Shown in pieces: positions 8,572 to 18,071 of a stretch of DNA of 54,156 nt. The notes beneath the pieces are model-generated. The model was given only the letters and a program-made list of their open reading frames with translations. It was not told where the DNA came from and did no database searches. Origin of the DNA: an uncultured Ignavibacterium sp. (GTDB lineage Bacteria; Bacteroidota; Ignavibacteria; Ignavibacteriales; Ignavibacteriaceae). The position numbers and the translations under genes are program-made. The stretch's first letter is position 1. Each line of letters starts with the position of its first letter. The stretch spans positions 1 through 54,156 of the forward strand of contig CAKZLD010000219.1 in NCBI GenBank assembly GCA_937125135.1, given 5' to 3'.

Positions 8572-10052
8572 TTATTAAACTTCGGTAGAGAGAAGGAAAA
8601 TTCAGAGCCTTCTCCGAGTTTACTTTCTACCCAAAGTTTTCCGAAATTCTTATTAACAAAATCTCTGCAAAGAATTATTCCTAAACCTGTTCCCTTTTCT
8701 TTTGCGGTGCCAGGAGTTGTAAAAGATTTATTCAATGCAAATAGATTTTTTAATTGCTCCTCGTCCATTCCTATTCCATTATCTTTTACAGATGTAATGA
8801 TTTTATCACCCTCCTCACGAGTTGAGAGAATTATTTCACCTCCAGAATTAGTAAATTTAATCGCATTTGAGATTAGGTTATTTAGAACGGAATATATCAT
8901 ATTCTCATCTGCATAAGCGATATGATCAGGATTTGTATTATTCAACAAGATAATATTTTTTCGTGCAGCATTCGACTTCAAAAGTTGGAATATACTTTCG
9001 ACCATTCTATTGATGCTAATATCATTTGGTTCGTAGGTTATTTTTCCTATCTGCAGACGCGACCATTCCAATAAGTTAGAAAGAAATTTAATCGTCTGTC
9101 TTGATATTTCTACAATGTTGTTCGAATATTCTTTTACTTCGTCTTTTGTTAGTTCATCTATGTCGGCAGCGAGTATTTCAGCATAACCAGTTAATCCAAC
9201 CAAAGGAGTTCTCAGATCGTGTGCGATAAGAGAGAAGAATTTATCTTTTTCTTTATTGGCTGCTTCAAGGTCTTCAGTAACTCTTCTTAATTCGATTTCA
9301 GCTTGCTTTTGAGTTGTAATATCTCTCAATAAAATCAATGCTTGATCTGAAGAGTTATAGATTATTCTTGCTTCAAAAAAAGAGGATTTGCCGGAATGCT
9401 CTAATGAGAACTCAACTGTCTGAAGCTCTTCATCAGATAAAGTTTTTTTAACTGAAGAAATGATTAAATCAGCAACTTCATTCGGGAAAATTTCTTCAAC
9501 ACGTTTGCCGATTATATCTAATGGGCTTGAAATGAAATTGAAATTGTTTCGGTTACTATATTTATAATCAAGAAAGACTCCATCAAAAGAAATAAGAAAC
9601 AATAAATCCGGAAGAGCTTTCAATATTGATAAATCTCTGAGTTGATAATTTTTTATTAGTTCGTCAACAAATTTTATGTTTGTTATATCTTCGATGATAC
9701 AATCGAAATAAATTATTTCGTTGTTATCATTATAGACAGGATTAACAAACTCTTTAAAGAAAATTACTTTACCGTTTTTGTTGATCCATTTGCTCTCGAG
9801 ATAATTCGACTTAATCTCAAGTTGCAAATAATTTAAGTATTTACTAATCTCAAAATTTTTTTGAAATTCGGAATTATTAGAGAAGTGTTCATAAAACTCA
9901 TCTGAAGTTTTAAATGATAAAATATTTAACAGGTAGTTATTAATAAAAACAGGATAGCCAGATTGATCAATTCTTACTATTCCCAGATTATACTGGTTTA
10001 ATAAAGATTGCTCTAAGGACAGGCTTTGAGTTATTTTATTAGATTCAAGCAT
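8568..10052 (-). CDS. PAS-domain sensor histidine kinase (soluble)
   Basis: PAS-like N-terminus; FFSLIAHDLRTPLVGLTGY H-box; DNGIGMDEE, GTGLGIILCRDFV ATPase boxes. Confidence 0.92.
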   Translation of the reverse strand: MLESNKITQSLSLEQSLLNQYNLGIVRIDQSGYPVFINNYLLNILSFKTSDEFYEHFSNNSEFQKNFEISKYLNYLQLEIKSNYLESKWINKNGKVIFFKEFVNPVYNDNNEIIYFDCIIEDITNIKFVDELIKNYQLRDLSILKALPDLLFLISFDGVFLDYKYSNRNNFNFISSPLDIIGKRVEEIFPNEVADLIISSVKKTLSDEELQTVEFSLEHSGKSSFFEARIIYNSSDQALILLRDITTQKQAEIELRRVTEDLEAANKEKDKFFSLIAHDLRTPLVGLTGYAEILAADIDELTKDEVKEYSNNIVEISRQTIKFLSNLLEWSRLQIGKITYEPNDISINRMVESIFQLLKSNAARKNIILLNNTNPDHIAYADENMIYSVLNNLISNAIKFTNSGGEIILSTREEGDKIITSVKDNGIGMDEEQLKNLFALNKSFTTPGTAKEKGTGLGIILCRDFVNKNFGKLWVESKLGEGSEFSFSLPKFNN

Positions 10053-11904
10053 TGTTATTTAATTCAACTAAATTAAATGACAAAGTGACCTTTGTACCAA
10101 CACCTTTCTGGCTAACAATTTCGACTTCACCACCCATAAGTTTTGTCAATCGGTGGGCAATAGTTAAACCTAATCCCATACCCTGGTATTTTCTTGTAAA
10201 GGCGTCTTCTTCCTGATTAAATGGTTGAAGTAAATCATCAATTTCGTTTTGATTCATACCCTCGCCTGTGTCCGTTACAGCAATGTGCATTTTATTATCT
10301 TTCAAATAAGTTCTTATGACCACATTGCCATAATGAGTATATTTAATTGAATTATCAACCAGAGAAAGAATGATTTTTTCTAATTTATTCTTATCAACGC
10401 GAATCTGTTTTTCAGAGTCAGTTAAATCCAGCAAAAGTTGGATACCTTTTTCAATAGCTCTTTTAAGCAGATTCTCGTAAATATTCTTGACTATTTTGTT
10501 TGGGTTAATATTGCTGAAATCGAAGACCATTTCTCTTGATTCAAGTTGAGAAAGTTCAATTAGATTATCAAAAAGTCGAGTTACTCTGCCTAAAACATCT
10601 TTAAGTAAAGTAGTTATTTCCTGAACTGTACCGTAGTCTTCTTTTTGTAGAGATTCATCTATTATTTCTGAATAGCCAGAAATAGCGTGGAATGGTGTTC
10701 TTATTTCGTGAGAAATATTTTCTATAAATGCACCTTTTAAGCGATTCAAATCCATTTCTTTTTTGTATGCTGATTTGATTTTATTCTGGTATTCGATCTC
10801 AGAAGTGATATTGTTTAGTGTAATAATGTAAGTTGATTCCTCGTTAGCAGACAATATTGAAGCAATTTTAGTTTTGAAAAAGTTATTGTTAAAACTGTAT
10901 TCAAATTCTTTAGATTTTATTTTAGAATTTTGAATTAATCCCACCTGAGTTTTAATCAGAGTAAATAATTCTTTATCAATCAAGTTTTCAATATTGCTAC
11001 CAATTTTGGTTTGATTGCAATTAAACAATTCATAGAAACTTTTATTGGCTCGTTCTAATGCAAGATAGTTTTTTGTATCCTTAATTATAAAAACAGGATC
11101 AGAGATATTATCAAGGATTGATTTAATTTTTACAAGATTTTCTTCAGCTTCAAGCTTCTTTTCAATATGTGTAGTGATATCATAAATAATCACTAAACTA
11201 AGTTTTTCTCCATTTATAAATCTTGCAGAAGGTATAAATTTTATTTCTTTAAAACATTTTTCCCCGCTCTTCGATTGAATTTGAACTGTTTTGCTCCACA
11301 ACTGATTATTGAGAAATGCATTTTCAAGCGAAAGAGAGTCTTCCTTACTGAGAAAGTTTTCAAATGCAAGGCAGAAAAATTTATTATGTATAGATTCGAT
11401 TGGTATATTGAGAGTTTTTTCAAATTCTTCAGATATGTAAATCACGTTGCCTTTTGATGAAGTAATCAATACAGGTATTTTCATCATTTCAAGTGCGGTC
11501 TGAATTGACGCTACTCTATTCTCTCTCTCCAATATTTTTGTTGCATCAGAAAACTTTAGTAAGTAGTATTCACCCTGAGGTAATTTAATTCTGTTGATGT
11601 TAATCAGATATTCTAAATTCTGGTTTGACTCTTCTTCCAAAATCTGAGTACTAAAGGTTGAGAAATTAAATGAAGAAGCTGAAAATAGTTGAAGGTTTTC
11701 TTTTAATTCAGAGATATTTTTATTTTCATCGCTTAAATAGTGTTCATATAAAATAGAATACTTGAAACTGTCATTGTAATAAATGATATTAAAATTTAAA
11801 TCAAGAATAAGGAATGGATCATCGTTAAAAAATAAATCCATTGCCGAGTTTACTAATAGCGTTCCTAATTGGCCAGATAATAATTCAGAATTTTTGATAT
11901 TCAA
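10045..11904 (-). CDS. Multi-PAS sensor histidine kinase (soluble)
   Basis: FIENISHEIRTPFHAISGY H-box; DTGEGMNQNE, GMGLGLTIAHRLTKLMGG; overlaps the next kinase by 8 bp. Confidence 0.92.
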   Translation of the reverse strand: MNIKNSELLSGQLGTLLVNSAMDLFFNDDPFLILDLNFNIIYYNDSFKYSILYEHYLSDENKNISELKENLQLFSASSFNFSTFSTQILEEESNQNLEYLININRIKLPQGEYYLLKFSDATKILERENRVASIQTALEMMKIPVLITSSKGNVIYISEEFEKTLNIPIESIHNKFFCLAFENFLSKEDSLSLENAFLNNQLWSKTVQIQSKSGEKCFKEIKFIPSARFINGEKLSLVIIYDITTHIEKKLEAEENLVKIKSILDNISDPVFIIKDTKNYLALERANKSFYELFNCNQTKIGSNIENLIDKELFTLIKTQVGLIQNSKIKSKEFEYSFNNNFFKTKIASILSANEESTYIITLNNITSEIEYQNKIKSAYKKEMDLNRLKGAFIENISHEIRTPFHAISGYSEIIDESLQKEDYGTVQEITTLLKDVLGRVTRLFDNLIELSQLESREMVFDFSNINPNKIVKNIYENLLKRAIEKGIQLLLDLTDSEKQIRVDKNKLEKIILSLVDNSIKYTHYGNVVIRTYLKDNKMHIAVTDTGEGMNQNEIDDLLQPFNQEEDAFTRKYQGMGLGLTIAHRLTKLMGGEVEIVSQKGVGTKVTLSFNLVELNNNA

Positions 11905-12532
11905 TTTGGATTCCCTTTATTGATAAATTATTTTCAGAAAAAATGGATAAATCCTCCACAGCAAAAATAATTTTCTTGTTGTTTAATTTTTCAATGAAAT
12001 TTATGACATTAAGATAGATTTGAGAAAGCAGATTACTCAATTTTTCTTCTATTCCATTTAAGATATTAAAATAGTACGTGGAATTCACCTCTGTTTCCCC
12101 AACTATAAAAAAAGTCTTGATTCTCGGAAAAATGATATTAAGAACTTCATAATTTATGTATTCGGTGTTCACGTGTCTGAAGTTGAACGAAATATCTAAA
12201 ATAAACCTATTAACATTTGAATAATTTACCGTAGCAAAATCAGAGATTTTTACTGAAACTTCCTTCGTTGCGGGAGATTTTGGATTTACAAGGAAACTGA
12301 AGGAATAATTTTCGTATTGAAATTCTATCTCAATTAACTCTTCAGATGATACGTTAAACTTTTTGAGTTTCCAATTAAGATGAGAGATATAAATAAGCGC
12401 TGAAGAATAAGTAAGAGTATCAGCAAAGTTTTCTTTTTTATAAACTTTGTTAGAACCAGATTCCTTTCTGGAGGATTTGATTTCATTTCGCATCTCTGGT
12501 TTAAGATTGATATTTTCAATTTTATTTAGCAT
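11885..12532 (-). CDS. Uncharacterised 215-aa protein in the motility/phosphorelay cluster
   Basis: Intact ORF overlapping the downstream kinase start by 20 bp; no family recognised. Confidence 0.7.
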   Translation of the reverse strand: MLNKIENINLKPEMRNEIKSSRKESGSNKVYKKENFADTLTYSSALIYISHLNWKLKKFNVSSEELIEIEFQYENYSFSFLVNPKSPATKEVSVKISDFATVNYSNVNRFILDISFNFRHVNTEYINYEVLNIIFPRIKTFFIVGETEVNSTYYFNILNGIEEKLSNLLSQIYLNVINFIEKLNNKKIIFAVEDLSIFSENNLSIKGIQIEYQKF

Positions 12533-12538
12533 ACATTA

Positions 12539-12566
12539 CCTCATTTAATTATCGAAGCGAATGAGG
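12539..12566 (-). promoter_or_regulatory. Inverted repeat enclosing the Shine-Dalgarno of the 215-aa ORF
   Basis: CCTCATT (12539-12545) and AATGAGG (12560-12566); on the minus strand AATGAGG overlaps the GAGG SD, 6 nt before the ATG. Confidence 0.55.
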
Positions 12567-12581
12567 TTCAAGTTTAGTAAT

Positions 12582-13241
12582 CTAATCTAATTTAATCATT
12601 TTTTGATCGCCGGAATATTTAATCAGTTCCGGATTTTGAATATTCACCAGCTGTGCTGCAAGTGATTTTATTTTTTCGAGGGATAATTCAATAATTTTTA
12701 AGTCTTCTTCGAGACTAGCTTTATTTTTTTCAGTGATTTCAGATTTTAAGTTTTCAATAGCCATACTCAAACTGCTCAGAGGATTATTCAAATTGTGTCC
12801 GATTGTGCAAGCCATTTCAATGAGAGCTTTGGAGTGCTCAACTAATTTTAGTTCATTCTGAAGGTCAAAAATTCTTATGCCTGATTTTATTCTGGCAATT
12901 AACTCCTGATTTTCAATAGGTTTGACTAAAAAATCATCAGCACCAATATCTAAACCGGCAACTCTGTCGTTAAGAGAAGTACGTGCTGTCAGAATTATAA
13001 AATAAATTGTTTTGTAATTTGGTTCGCTTTTAAGTTTTGAGCATAAAGTTAATCCATCCATTACAGGCATAGTCCAATCTGCCAAGATAACTTTTGGAGA
13101 AAATGATTTTAATTTTTCTAATGCTTCCTGTCCATTCGAGGCGGTTTCAACAATAAAATCATTTTTGACTAAAAGTTTTTCAAGGATAAATCGGGTATCC
13201 TTCTCATCTTCGACTAATAAAACATTATTTGGCAAATTCAT
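12582..13241 (-). CDS. Response-regulator receiver fused to a histidine-containing DHp-like domain, no ATPase domain
   Basis: Receiver (VEDEKDT, ADWTMPVMDG, ILTA, VKPI) then IGHNLNNPLSSLSMAIENL; ends about 85 residues after the receiver linker. Confidence 0.85.
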   Translation of the reverse strand: MNLPNNVLLVEDEKDTRFILEKLLVKNDFIVETASNGQEALEKLKSFSPKVILADWTMPVMDGLTLCSKLKSEPNYKTIYFIILTARTSLNDRVAGLDIGADDFLVKPIENQELIARIKSGIRIFDLQNELKLVEHSKALIEMACTIGHNLNNPLSSLSMAIENLKSEITEKNKASLEEDLKIIELSLEKIKSLAAQLVNIQNPELIKYSGDQKMIKLD

Positions 13242-13633
13242 AAGTCAAGATATCTGTTAATTTTTTGAATAAACATATTAAAATTGATAATGGGTTTTGT
13301 TATAACATCAACCGAATCATTATAAATATTTTCTGTTTCTTTATCATAATTGATGATTGTGCCTGTAACAAACATAATTGGAATATTTTTAGTGGAATCA
13401 TTACTTTTCAAGTATCTCGTAAATTCAATACCATCTACTTTTTTACCGTTTAAGTAAGTATTAGTAAGATTAATATCCATTATCAAAAGCCCAACTTTTT
13501 CTTTGGTAATAAAATCAATTACTTCAGAAGCATTGTCAGAAATGAAAGACTTGATACCATATCTGTTGAAATAAAACTGATAAAGCTGGCTTGCTAATTC
13601 ATCATCCTCAACAACTACGACTAATTTTTTCAT
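13238..13633 (-). CDS. Stand-alone response-regulator receiver domain
   Basis: VVVEDDE, MDINLTN, FVTG, TKPI; 4-bp overlaps with the genes on both sides. Confidence 0.88.
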   Translation of the reverse strand: MKKLVVVVEDDELASQLYQFYFNRYGIKSFISDNASEVIDFITKEKVGLLIMDINLTNTYLNGKKVDGIEFTRYLKSNDSTKNIPIMFVTGTIINYDKETENIYNDSVDVITKPIINFNMFIQKINRYLDL

Positions 13634-14412
13634 TCTGGTGATTCCGTAGCAAATTTGATAATAAGGCTCGTTCTTCGGTTTACTGCTGAAAATGGATCAT
13701 TAGGGTCACGCAATCTCGTATCTGCATAACCTCTTACTTCATCAATTTTTTTTGGTTCTAAACCTGAATTGACTAAGGTTCTTCTGGTTGCATTTGCTCT
13801 TTCGGAACTTAATTCAAAATTTGAATAACCTTTAGCTCCATGAATATATTGTCTCGAATCTGTGTGTCCTTCAATGATTACTTTGTTAGGTATATTCTGA
13901 AGATTAATTGCAATTTGCTGAATAATCCTTGTAGCTTCTGGTTTCAGATTAGCAGTACCAACTTCAAAAAATACATTTTCATTGGATTCAGTAAGTTCTA
14001 TTCTCAAACCTTCATTTACAATTTCAATATTAATTTGATCTGCAAGTTTCTGGAATTCAGGATTTTGTTTGAGTTCCTGTTTTAGAGCTTCGCCCATTTT
14101 TTCTAATCTTTGAATTTCCATTTCTCTTAACTGCTCTTTAATTACAATCGAATCAATCTTAATCGGAAGACTTTCAGAATTTCCAACAGATATAGCTCTG
14201 AGTTTTTCAGTAAACCCAATCGGATCTTTGAAATAACCGGCAACACTTTCAACAACTTTTTGATCTTGACCTAAAACCCAAAGAACAATAAACAAAGCCA
14301 TCATAGCAGTTACGAAATCAGCGTAAGCTACTTTCCAGGCACCACCGTGATGACCGTGCCCGTGTTTACCTTTTTTTATTATTATCGGAGCTTGCTGATC
14401 TGTTCCTTTCAT
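13630..14412 (-). CDS. motB: Flagellar motor stator protein MotB (set 2, OmpA-type C-terminus)
   Basis: GGAWKVAYADFVTAMMALFIVLWVLGQ; IIEGHTDSRQY. Confidence 0.92.
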   Translation of the reverse strand: MKGTDQQAPIIIKKGKHGHGHHGGAWKVAYADFVTAMMALFIVLWVLGQDQKVVESVAGYFKDPIGFTEKLRAISVGNSESLPIKIDSIVIKEQLREMEIQRLEKMGEALKQELKQNPEFQKLADQINIEIVNEGLRIELTESNENVFFEVGTANLKPEATRIIQQIAINLQNIPNKVIIEGHTDSRQYIHGAKGYSNFELSSERANATRRTLVNSGLEPKKIDEVRGYADTRLRDPNDPFSAVNRRTSLIIKFATESPE

Positions 14413-15275
14413 TTGCCGCTTTCTCCTCTACCCCTTATATAGTTTTCAAGCTCTGAAAATGAAGGTCTGTAGTCACTAAAAATTGTTCTTCGGGCAAATT
14501 CTACAGAAACAATTGGAGGATTACCTTTAGCATATGCAACAATACAAGCTTTAATTGTTTCCAAATATCTTTTCTCACTTTCGTGAATTAGTTCAAGGTT
14601 GGTGGCCATCGGACCAACAAATCCATAAGAAAGAAGAACTCCTAAAAATGTACCAACAAGTGCAGCGGCAACGTGTAATCCAACATATTCTGGTCCTTTG
14701 TCAATTGAGCTCATTGTAACAATAATACCCAAAACTGCAGCTACAATTCCTAATCCGGGAAATGCATCACCAACTTTTGAAATTGTTGCCGTAACAGGTT
14801 TGCCTTCCATTTCAAAAGTTTCTATTTCTGCATCAATTAATGTCTCCAATTCGTGTGGTGGTACTCCTCCTGAAAGCATTACTTTCATTGTATCAGAAAA
14901 GAATGTAATGACGTGATGATTATTAACAAAGTTTTTAGCTTGTGAGAGTATTTCACTTTCTTTTGGATTTTCAATATGTTTTTCAATTGCAAGTAAACCG
15001 TCTCTTTGAGCAATTAAGAACAGATCATTCAATGATTTTAGTAATTCAAGATAATCCTGTTTTGTTATCTTAAAACCCTTAATGAGTAATGGAATTGACC
15101 CGACTATTTTTTTAAGCAGATTAGGTGGCGAAGAAATCAGCATGCTACCAACTGCAGCACCAACTATTATTATGAATTCTGCAGGCTGTATCAAAAGTAC
15201 AATATTTCCACCCGCAAACATAAATCCACCAATAACTGCAAGGATTACAACCACGATTCCGATAATAACAAACAT
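14409..15275 (-). CDS. motA: Flagellar motor stator protein MotA (set 2)
   Basis: MotA/TolQ topology; VIGGFMFAGGN...QPAEFIIIVGAAVG; PGLGIVAAVLGIIVTMSSIDKGPEYVG. Confidence 0.92.
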   Translation of the reverse strand: MFVIIGIVVVILAVIGGFMFAGGNIVLLIQPAEFIIIVGAAVGSMLISSPPNLLKKIVGSIPLLIKGFKITKQDYLELLKSLNDLFLIAQRDGLLAIEKHIENPKESEILSQAKNFVNNHHVITFFSDTMKVMLSGGVPPHELETLIDAEIETFEMEGKPVTATISKVGDAFPGLGIVAAVLGIIVTMSSIDKGPEYVGLHVAAALVGTFLGVLLSYGFVGPMATNLELIHESEKRYLETIKACIVAYAKGNPPIVSVEFARRTIFSDYRPSFSELENYIRGRGESGK

Positions 15276-15281
15276 ATTCTT

Positions 15282-15983
15282 TTACTCCAGATTAAGCGAG
15301 AATGAGTTTCTTTCGATTATAGAAATTATTTCATCCGCCTGATAACGAATAAATTGCCAGTCAACATTAGGAGATTTAACAGCTAATTCTATTTCTTTGC
15401 TAATCTCAGAAATTTCCGGAAAACCCATCGAAGCAGAGACACCTTTTAATTCGTGAAAAATAGTAGCTAATGTGTCTTTGTCTTTAAGTGAAATTGCCTG
15501 AGTAATTTGTTCTTCTTTTTTAGGAAATGCTTTCAAATATATTTTTTTTAATTCTGTATAATCGGTTTTAACCTCTTCACCTTCTGAAGATTTTACTTTT
15601 TCAAGTTTTCGTCCGGTTAATTCCTCAATTGTTGAGATTAATTTTGATTCATCGATCGGTTTGATAAGAACTTTATCAGCACCTGATTCAAGGCAGGCAA
15701 ACAAATTACTACGACTGCTGTTTCCACTAATAACAATTATTGGAATACTTTTAATTTCATTTATAATTTTTATTACCTGAAGACTTTTTATTCCATCAAG
15801 ATTTGGCATTAAAATATCAAGTAGGATCAAATCAGGTTTATGATTCAATGCTTTTTGAATTCCATCCAGACCATCAATGCTGGTGTAAACAGTGCATATA
15901 TATTTTGAGAATAAATCCAATAAAGTTGTTCTGGTTAAATCTGAATCATCAACTATTAAAATTTTTAATGGTTCGTTATTCAT
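15282..15983 (-). CDS. Receiver domain fused to HPt domain
   Basis: IVDDSDLTR, LLDILMPNLDG, VISGNS, IKPI; C-terminal IFHELKGVSASMGF HPt motif. Confidence 0.9.
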   Translation of the reverse strand: MNNEPLKILIVDDSDLTRTTLLDLFSKYICTVYTSIDGLDGIQKALNHKPDLILLDILMPNLDGIKSLQVIKIINEIKSIPIIVISGNSSRSNLFACLESGADKVLIKPIDESKLISTIEELTGRKLEKVKSSEGEEVKTDYTELKKIYLKAFPKKEEQITQAISLKDKDTLATIFHELKGVSASMGFPEISEISKEIELAVKSPNVDWQFIRYQADEIISIIERNSFSLNLE

Positions 15984-15987
15984 AATA

Positions 15988-16221
15988 TTATAATTTATTT
16001 GGTTTAAGTCCTTTTAGATTAATAGGTTTTTCTTTTTTCATTTCAGAGGCTTTCAAAAGTGATTCTTTAACCTTCTCAAATACTTCTTTTCTGTTAATCT
16101 GAATGTTTTTGGGAGCATCAAATCCAAGTTTTACCTGATTTTCGGAAATTGATATAATCTTAATAGTAACTTCACCATCAATTACAATTTCTTCATTTAG
16201 TTTTCTGGTTAATATCAGCAT
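15988..16221 (-). CDS. csrA: Carbon storage regulator CsrA
   Basis: MLILTRKLNEEIVIDGEVTIKIISI...KLGFDAPKNIQINRKEVFE. Confidence 0.95.
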   Translation of the reverse strand: MLILTRKLNEEIVIDGEVTIKIISISENQVKLGFDAPKNIQINRKEVFEKVKESLLKASEMKKEKPINLKGLKPNKL

Positions 16222-16223
16222 CT

Positions 16224-16613
16224 CTACGACTCCACAAAAAGTTTATAGTCAACTGGATACTTTTCATTATCAAGAATTTTCTGATAACCGGTTTTACTAT
16301 CCTGATTGATGTAAATGGGAGCCGTCAGATTGATTGTAATTTTCAATGGATCTTTATTTAGAATAACTACTGCAAACGGTTCATAGTTTTCTTCCATTGG
16401 GTAGTTCTCGTCAATAACTCTGACACCAATCAGAGGGAAACAGAATTCGGGTTTTTCGACCGAGTTTAACCAGAAAAACAGGTCGTCATCAGCTTTGATT
16501 AAAACAAATTTTTTGAGATACTCAAAACCAATCAGACCATTTTCAAAGGTTAAAACCAGATCGTCATCAAATTCTACTTCACCTATATGATCAAATTTTA
16601 CTTTCATATTCAC
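16224..16613 (-). CDS. fliW: Flagellar assembly factor FliW
   Basis: GEVEFDDDLVLTFENGLIGFEYLKKFVL...INLTAPIYIN; adjacent to csrA. Confidence 0.93.
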   Translation of the reverse strand: MNMKVKFDHIGEVEFDDDLVLTFENGLIGFEYLKKFVLIKADDDLFFWLNSVEKPEFCFPLIGVRVIDENYPMEENYEPFAVVILNKDPLKITINLTAPIYINQDSKTGYQKILDNEKYPVDYKLFVES

Positions 16614-16623
16614 ACATTTATTA

Positions 16624-17436
16624 TTATTTAATAATTACTATGTCAACTCTTCTGTTGAGAGCCCTGCCATAAGCAGTTTCATTAGATTCTATCGGCTTAT
16701 ATTCAGCATTTCCAACAATTGAAACTCTATCTGGAGGAACACCCTCAACATTTATTAAATGATAAGCTGTATTCAAAGCTCTCGCTACCGAGAGATGCCA
16801 GTTTGAAGGATACTGAGCTGAGTTAATAGGAATATTGTCTGTATGACCTTCAACTCTAATATCATTCGGTAATTTTTTTATGATATTCGCTATTCTATTC
16901 AGAACAATTTTTGAAGTACTTTTTAATTCAGCAGAGCCAGGTGTGAACACAATATTTTCTAAAATGTGAATTACTATCCCTCTTTCGTTTTCCTCCATTC
17001 TGATAGAATTCGAAAATTCACTTTCCGAAATTAATTGATTCATTTCAATCTTCAATCTATCAATCGGAGTAATAATCATTGGCTCGGGCAAATTCTTAAT
17101 ATTCATCTTTGGGCTCTGACTGCCAAAAACATCTCCGAAAGCCCCCAACATTTTCTCGTACTTTTGAATATCAAGATTCGAAGCAGTGTACAAAAGTATA
17201 AATAATCCTAACAACAGAGTAATTAAATCTGCGTAGGTTATTAAATATCTATCCTTTTCTGAAGACTCTTGAAAAGGATTATCTTCCAATTCTTCTAACT
17301 GTAAACTAGTTCTTGTTCTCTTTGGGGTAACATGCTTATCAAACGAGATTTCACCAGTATCGGAATATCTCCACTTTGAATTGCTATTACTCCCTGAAGA
17401 GACAACAACATCAGTTGCTTCTCGTCCTGATGACAA
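16624..17436 (-). CDS. motB: Flagellar motor stator protein MotB (set 1); true start probably near 17289
   Basis: KDRYLITYADLITLLLGLFILLYTASNLD; VEGHTDNIPI; ORF 5' end overlaps motA by 142 bp. Confidence 0.9.
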   Translation of the reverse strand: MSSGREATDVVVSSGSNSNSKWRYSDTGEISFDKHVTPKRTRTSLQLEELEDNPFQESSEKDRYLITYADLITLLLGLFILLYTASNLDIQKYEKMLGAFGDVFGSQSPKMNIKNLPEPMIITPIDRLKIEMNQLISESEFSNSIRMEENERGIVIHILENIVFTPGSAELKSTSKIVLNRIANIIKKLPNDIRVEGHTDNIPINSAQYPSNWHLSVARALNTAYHLINVEGVPPDRVSIVGNAEYKPIESNETAYGRALNRRVDIVIIK

Positions 17437-18071
17437 TTTTTTAACCTATCTGCTATTGGTAACCAAATTAAATTTGCTGAAAAGACTCCCCATAGAGTGG
17501 CAATGAAAGCTGTTGCGATACTTTTTATAAGTAATGTCGGTTCACTTCCTGCTTGAGAGAGAGCCATAATCAGTCCCATCACTGTGCCTAATATTCCCAT
17601 CGTTGGAGCATAACCTCCCATCTTTGTGAATATAAAAATGTTCTGATTGTGTCTGTCCTGAATTGACTTCATTTCTACTTCTGCGAGTTCCAGTAACATT
17701 TGTGGATCTGTACCGTCAATTGCGTTTCGAAGTAGTTTCCTGCAAAAGAAAAAGTCTATGTTATTTATTTCACTTTCAATTGATAATAGACCTTCCTTTC
17801 TTGCTTTGAAGGATAATTTTACTAAGGTGTCTATTATTACCTGATGATTGTAATTTTTAGGAAAGTAAGCAATTTTTATCAGCTGAAAAATTTTCATGAA
17901 ATTTTCGAAACCAAATCCTATAATAACAGCAGCGAAAGTCCCACCAAAAACAATTATAATAGGAGGAATGAGAAATAAAGCATTTAATGAACCACCTTCC
18001 CAAATAAAAGCGCCAAAAACAGAAAGCACTCCCAGAATTAAACCATTAACACTTCCAAGTTTTTTAATCAT
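17295..18071 (-). CDS. motA: Flagellar motor stator protein MotA (set 1, MotA/PomA type)
   Basis: GLILGVLSVFGAFIWEGG...IIVFGGTFAA; GGYAPTMGILGTVMGLIMAL. Confidence 0.92.
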   Translation of the reverse strand: MIKKLGSVNGLILGVLSVFGAFIWEGGSLNALFLIPPIIIVFGGTFAAVIIGFGFENFMKIFQLIKIAYFPKNYNHQVIIDTLVKLSFKARKEGLLSIESEINNIDFFFCRKLLRNAIDGTDPQMLLELAEVEMKSIQDRHNQNIFIFTKMGGYAPTMGILGTVMGLIMALSQAGSEPTLLIKSIATAFIATLWGVFSANLIWLPIADRLKNCHQDEKQLMLLSLQGVIAIQSGDIPILVKSRLISMLPQREQELVYS

